Source of the DNA: an uncultured Bacteroidia bacterium
Lineage (GTDB): Bacteria; Bacteroidota; Bacteroidia; SpSt-205
Assembly: GCA_937995505.1 (NCBI GenBank)
Contig: CALKJV010000009.1
Location: 1 to 14,856 of the forward strand
DNA length: 14,856 nucleotides
Direction of reading: 5' to 3'
Below, in pieces: positions 11,838 through 14,856 of the stretch (positions are counted from its first letter, which is position 1; each line of letters starts with the position of its first letter). Both the position numbers and the translations under genes were made by a program. Under the pieces are notes generated by a model that saw only the letters and a list, made by a program, of their open reading frames with translations, ran no database searches and had not been told where the DNA came from.

Positions 11838-14726
11838 CTAATAGCCGAAGAGCTCCTCCAGCGTCAGCTCCCGAAGGGTAAGTCCCTTTCCGCGCAGCTT
11901 CTCAAGGGGAAGGCGTTCTCGGTCGCCAATGAGGAGGAGTAGGCGGGGCTTGCCGGCGAGATAGCTCTGGTGGAAGGCGACCAGGTCTTTTTCGGAGAGA
12001 TAGGGCAGGGCCTTCCAGAGGTCGGCTCGGCGTTCTTGGGAGAGGCCGAGCCGCCGCGCCTCCCACCATGCGTAAAATACCTCCTCATGGCGCAGGCGAG
12101 TGGTAGCCACTTCGGTGCGGAGGGCTTGGCGGGCTACTTCGGCTAACGTAGGTACCACAATCAAGCTATCTATCAGCTCCTCCATCGCCTCGTAAGCCTC
12201 TACCAGCTTATCGGCTTGGGTACCGACCCGCCCGAAAAAGAAGTACGGCTGATCTGGGCGAGAGGGGGCCACAAAATAAGCCGACGCCGCATAAGCAAGC
12301 CCTTTGGCTTCGCGGATTTGCTGGAAGACTACGGCCGACATCCCCCCGCCGAAGTATTCTGTGAAGTAGCGAGCAGGTGGGTACAGTTCGCGTTGATAGG
12401 GAACGGAACGATGTACCCATGTCATAGAGGCGCGCACCATCGGGTAGTGCACGAAGTATACCGTTTTCCCTGGGGTCTCTTGCATGGTGAAGGTTTTAGG
12501 GGCGGGGGGCTGCTGCCAGGGGTTAGGCTTACGGATGCTTTTTTCTAAGAGGGGGGCTACTTCAGCGCCGCCAGGGCCGTCATAATACAGCTCCCAAGGG
12601 TACTTCCACAAATCAGCAGCTCGCCGAGTAAGCTCTGCTGCCGTCATGCTACGCAGCGCCCCAGTAGAAGGAATATGTTTGCGGGGATGATCAGAGCCAT
12701 AAAGCCCATAGCTGGTGCACATCTGCTCAATTACTGGCAGAGTCTGCTTGGCATCTTGGCGATTTTTGAGGGTGTTTTCGCGCAGGAAAGCCCACACCGT
12801 CTCATCTACCTCGGGAGTGTAAAGAAGCGAGTCTACTAAGGCTGCGATGGGCTGTAAGTTTGCCGTGAGCCCTTGGACTATCACTTGCAGCTCTCTTTCG
12901 CCAGCTACGAAGCTGAGCCGGCCCCCTAAGGCAAAAAGGCGCCGTTTGAAGCGCTGTACGCCCATGCCCGCTGGACCGACCAGCTCGTAATAGCTCTTGA
13001 TAAGGGGCAGCCATACTTCATGGTGGCTTCCTAAGGGTAAGTACCAGATGAGGGTGAAGAGGCTATCCTCGGTGTCGGGCAGCGCATACAGGGGGATCTG
13101 CCCGTGGAGGGCGCCTTTTTGGAATACTTGGGTAAAGTCTAAGAATTGAGGTTCGGGCAAGCTGGTTTCTCGGCTCTCGCTTAGAAATGCCTCTGTAAAG
13201 GACGACGCCCGGCTGCGCTCAATCTTGAGGGGGGTGATGGGGGGTTTAGGCACTTTGGGTAGAGGCGGGCGGGGGCCTTGCCGCTTATAAGCTACGACGC
13301 AGCGCTTAGGGGTGTAATAGCGCCGAGCAAATGCGACTAAGTCTGCCTTGCGTAGCTGCCGCATGCGTTCCAGGTCGGCTAAGGCTTCACCCCAAGGACG
13401 CTGCTTGACGAAAATGTCCAGAATACGCTGAGCTCTCGCTCGGTTATCTCGCCAAGATTTGAGTTCATTGAAGAGCAAGTCGTTTATGGCTGCTTGTAGG
13501 AGGCTCTCGTCAAAGTCACCTTTTTGTACGCGTTTGATGGCTTCCCAGAGGTGCTTTTCTGCTTCTTCTAAGGTTTGGCCGGGTTTGGGTTCGGCGTAGA
13601 AGTACTGTACGCCGTGATCTGCCAAGAGCATAGGGGAGCTGCTGACGGATTTGAGCTTACGGGTTTGGATAAGCCACTCGTCTAAGAGACCGGTGGTGCT
13701 ATTGGAGAGGATCTGGTCTAAGAGGCGGGCTTTGAGGGCGTCGGGCGTTCCGTCTGGCGGTAGCCGAAAGGCGAGCGTAATCTGCGGCGGCTGCGGACCG
13801 ACAGCTTCTACAACTATACGCTTTTTGAGCGGTGAAGGGGTCCCTTTCACATACGGAAAGGGCGGTACCGCTCGTGGCGGGAAGCCCCCAAAGTACCTCT
13901 CTACCCAGCGGGCCACAGTATCTGGTAGGATATCGCCTGCTACGATTACTACCATGTTATTGGGCACATAGTAGGTTTCGTAGTACTGGCGGATGGCCTT
14001 TATGGAAGGGTTTTTGAGGTGCTCTATGGTACCAATAGTGGTCTGGGTGCCGTAAGGATGGTCCGGGAAAAGAGCTGCTAAGAGTTTCTCATTTAGCTCG
14101 CGGTATTCGTTGTCAATAGCGATGTTTTTTTCCTCATAGACGGCTTCCAGCTCGGTGTGGAAGAGGCGCAGGACGGGCTTTCGGAAGCGCTCAGCTTCTA
14201 GACGCAAAAGCTGCTCTAGATGCTCGGGGGGCACATCGTTGATATAGGCGGTTACCTCAAAGCTGGTAAAGGCATTCGTGCCCTCTGCCCCAAGTGCGCT
14301 CACCATGCGGTCGTATTCATTAGGGATGGCCCATTCTGCTGCTAATTGAGAGACAGAGTCAATCTGCCGATAGATACCTGTGCGCTCTAAGGAGTCTCGG
14401 GTATGATTGTAGCGTTCGTAAAGGGCCTCAATGGCGTCTAAGTAGACCTTTTCGCGGTCATAGTCCTTGGAGCCGTAGCGGTCGGTTCCTTTGAAGAGCA
14501 TGTGTTCTAAGTAGTGGGCCAATCCGGTGTTATCGGGGGGGTCATGCTTGCTCCCGGCGCGGGTAGCAATCATGACGAAGGCTCGGGGTTTAGCGGGATT
14601 GGAGGTTGCGACTACGGTGAGGCCGTTGGCAAGCGTATAGACAAAAATTTGTCGCTGAGGGTCTTGGAAGGTAAGTTTCGGCTGCGCTAAAAGCAGCCCA
14701 GAGATACCCAGGAGGAGCTTCCGCAT
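11838..14726 (-). CDS. Exported M16 family (insulinase/pitrilysin-like) zinc metallopeptidase, two-domain
   Basis: A 962-residue peptidase, probably exported. The N-terminus MRKLLLGISGLLLAQPK is a short signal peptide with likely cleavage near LLA/Q and no lipobox Cys. The first half carries the inverted zinc motif H71-Y-L-E74-H75, with E74 as the catalytic base, and TELEAVYEEKN at 191-201, where E199 fits as the third zinc ligand and E192 as its conserved partner. The gap from the HxxEH to E199 is about 45 residues longer than in pitrilysin because of an insert near residues 90-135. This insert, together with GTNAFTSFEVTAYINDVP and RLFHTELEAVYEEKN, is a pattern I recall from Bacteroidota M16 peptidases. 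The second half (from about 520) repeats the fold without the zinc motif and has EAKGLAYAASAYF. Its likely role is degrading peptides in the periplasm. An exact -7 promoter element lies 5 bases upstream. Confidence 0.94.
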   Translation of the reverse strand: MRKLLLGISGLLLAQPKLTFQDPQRQIFVYTLANGLTVVATSNPAKPRAFVMIATRAGSKHDPPDNTGLAHYLEHMLFKGTDRYGSKDYDREKVYLDAIEALYERYNHTRDSLERTGIYRQIDSVSQLAAEWAIPNEYDRMVSALGAEGTNAFTSFEVTAYINDVPPEHLEQLLRLEAERFRKPVLRLFHTELEAVYEEKNIAIDNEYRELNEKLLAALFPDHPYGTQTTIGTIEHLKNPSIKAIRQYYETYYVPNNMVVIVAGDILPDTVARWVERYFGGFPPRAVPPFPYVKGTPSPLKKRIVVEAVGPQPPQITLAFRLPPDGTPDALKARLLDQILSNSTTGLLDEWLIQTRKLKSVSSSPMLLADHGVQYFYAEPKPGQTLEEAEKHLWEAIKRVQKGDFDESLLQAAINDLLFNELKSWRDNRARAQRILDIFVKQRPWGEALADLERMRQLRKADLVAFARRYYTPKRCVVAYKRQGPRPPLPKVPKPPITPLKIERSRASSFTEAFLSESRETSLPEPQFLDFTQVFQKGALHGQIPLYALPDTEDSLFTLIWYLPLGSHHEVWLPLIKSYYELVGPAGMGVQRFKRRLFALGGRLSFVAGERELQVIVQGLTANLQPIAALVDSLLYTPEVDETVWAFLRENTLKNRQDAKQTLPVIEQMCTSYGLYGSDHPRKHIPSTGALRSMTAAELTRRAADLWKYPWELYYDGPGGAEVAPLLEKSIRKPNPWQQPPAPKTFTMQETPGKTVYFVHYPMVRASMTWVHRSVPYQRELYPPARYFTEYFGGGMSAVVFQQIREAKGLAYAASAYFVAPSRPDQPYFFFGRVGTQADKLVEAYEAMEELIDSLIVVPTLAEVARQALRTEVATTRLRHEEVFYAWWEARRLGLSQERRADLWKALPYLSEKDLVAFHQSYLAGKPRLLLLIGDRERLPLEKLRGKGLTLRELTLEELFGY

Positions 14727-14731
14727 CCAAG

Positions 14732-14739
14732 CAAATATA
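14732..14739 (-). promoter_or_regulatory. Bacteroidota-type -7 promoter element (TATATTTG) before the M16 gene
   Basis: On the minus strand TATATTTG matches TAnnTTTG exactly and ends 5 bases before the M16 ATG, in the 25 bp gap after the preceding gene. A TTTTCTG stretch about 16 bases upstream could act as a weak -33 element. A start this close to the ATG would give a near-leaderless mRNA covering M16 and tsaE. Confidence 0.6.
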
Positions 14740-14751
14740 CGCTCCTCAGCG

Positions 14752-14856
14752 TCAGAAAAGGGTTACTACTCGGCGTACGACTTGGTCTACGAGTAGGACG
14801 GGTCCGTCTTCTCGGCCATGTAGCTCGTCCATAGAGATAGCGAGCTTCGGGCCGCG
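14752..14856 (-). CDS. C-terminal end of an unidentified protein (partial)
   Basis: The frame is open from the window edge for 34 codons and ends in TGA at 14754-14752. The residues include KLAISMDELHGREDGP followed by VLLVDQVVRRVVTLF, which look like ordinary soluble protein with an amphipathic C-terminal strand or helix. I do not recognise the family from this fragment. It reads in the same direction as the M16 peptidase, 25 bp upstream of it. A chance open frame of this length is possible, but the codon pattern resembles that of the neighbours. Confidence 0.5.
   Translation of the reverse strand, partial: RGPKLAISMDELHGREDGPVLLVDQVVRRVVTLF

Noticed and set aside
12037..12085. Insert between the zinc motif and third ligand, and short minus-strand shadow frames within the M16 gene, as signs of gene fusion or frameshift
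   Set aside because: The frame is intact through 962 codons and the insert matches what I recall of Bacteroidota M16 peptidases, so it is a family trait.
14739..14751. GAGGAG upstream of the M16 gene as a Shine-Dalgarno sequence
   Set aside because: It is more than 15 bases from the ATG, too far for normal function, and lies upstream of the -7 promoter element.

Overview
The window looks like a piece of a compact, Gram-negative chromosome from the Bacteroidota or a close relative in the FCB group. Three things support this. Several proteins carry sequence signatures I associate with Bacteroidota homologues: the long two-domain M16 peptidase, the short 2-hydroxyacid dehydrogenase with a YDRYK segment, and the dCTP deaminase with GDIGFCNHW. 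An LpxD-type acyltransferase implies a lipid A outer membrane. Exact copies of the Bacteroidota -7 promoter element TAnnTTTG sit just before transcription-unit starts, while Shine-Dalgarno sequences are nearly absent. GC content appears moderate (mid-50s by eye, not computed). The phylum call is an inference; no rRNA or other phylogenetic marker was used.

Layout, left to right. (1) 1-345, minus: N-terminal part of a YifB/ComM-type Mg-chelatase-like protein, cut by the window edge. (2) 373-1617, plus: an unassigned polytopic membrane protein, divergent from yifB. (3) 1564-5732, minus: a tightly packed unit read leftward, in transcription order DivIVA-domain protein, dcd, LpxD-family acyltransferase, DUF502 membrane protein, Nudix hydrolase, 2-hydroxyacid dehydrogenase. 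Every junction overlaps by 4 to 71 bp. (4) 5767-8913, minus: a protein resembling the bacterial eRF1-like (baeRF) families, then tpiA and nuoF. (5) 8959-11429, plus: a small membrane protein, a DAACS (SDF) family symporter and panC, all overlapping. (6) 11426-14856, minus: the last 34 codons of an unidentified gene, a secreted M16 metallopeptidase, and tsaE.

There is almost no non-coding DNA. The only gaps are about 22 to 45 bp (346-372, 5733-5766, 7048-7069, 8914-8958, 14727-14751), plus 4 bp between the M16 gene and tsaE. Neighbouring convergent genes overlap at their 3' ends. I see no tRNA, rRNA, insertion sequence, CRISPR array, hairpin terminator, attachment site or origin, and there is no gene-free stretch longer than 300 bases.

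Functionally this is mostly core housekeeping: nucleotide metabolism (dcd), central carbon and respiration (tpiA, nuoF), pantothenate/CoA synthesis (panC), tRNA t6A modification (tsaE), envelope and cell pole (LpxD-like, DivIVA, DUF502) and periplasmic proteolysis (M16). I do not see a defence or mobile system. The points most worth a second look are a symporter whose conserved NMDGT motif reads NQNGT, an LpxD-family paralogue with an altered acceptor loop, a baeRF-like protein co-transcribed with tpiA/nuoF, near-leaderless promoters, and unusually long gene overlaps.
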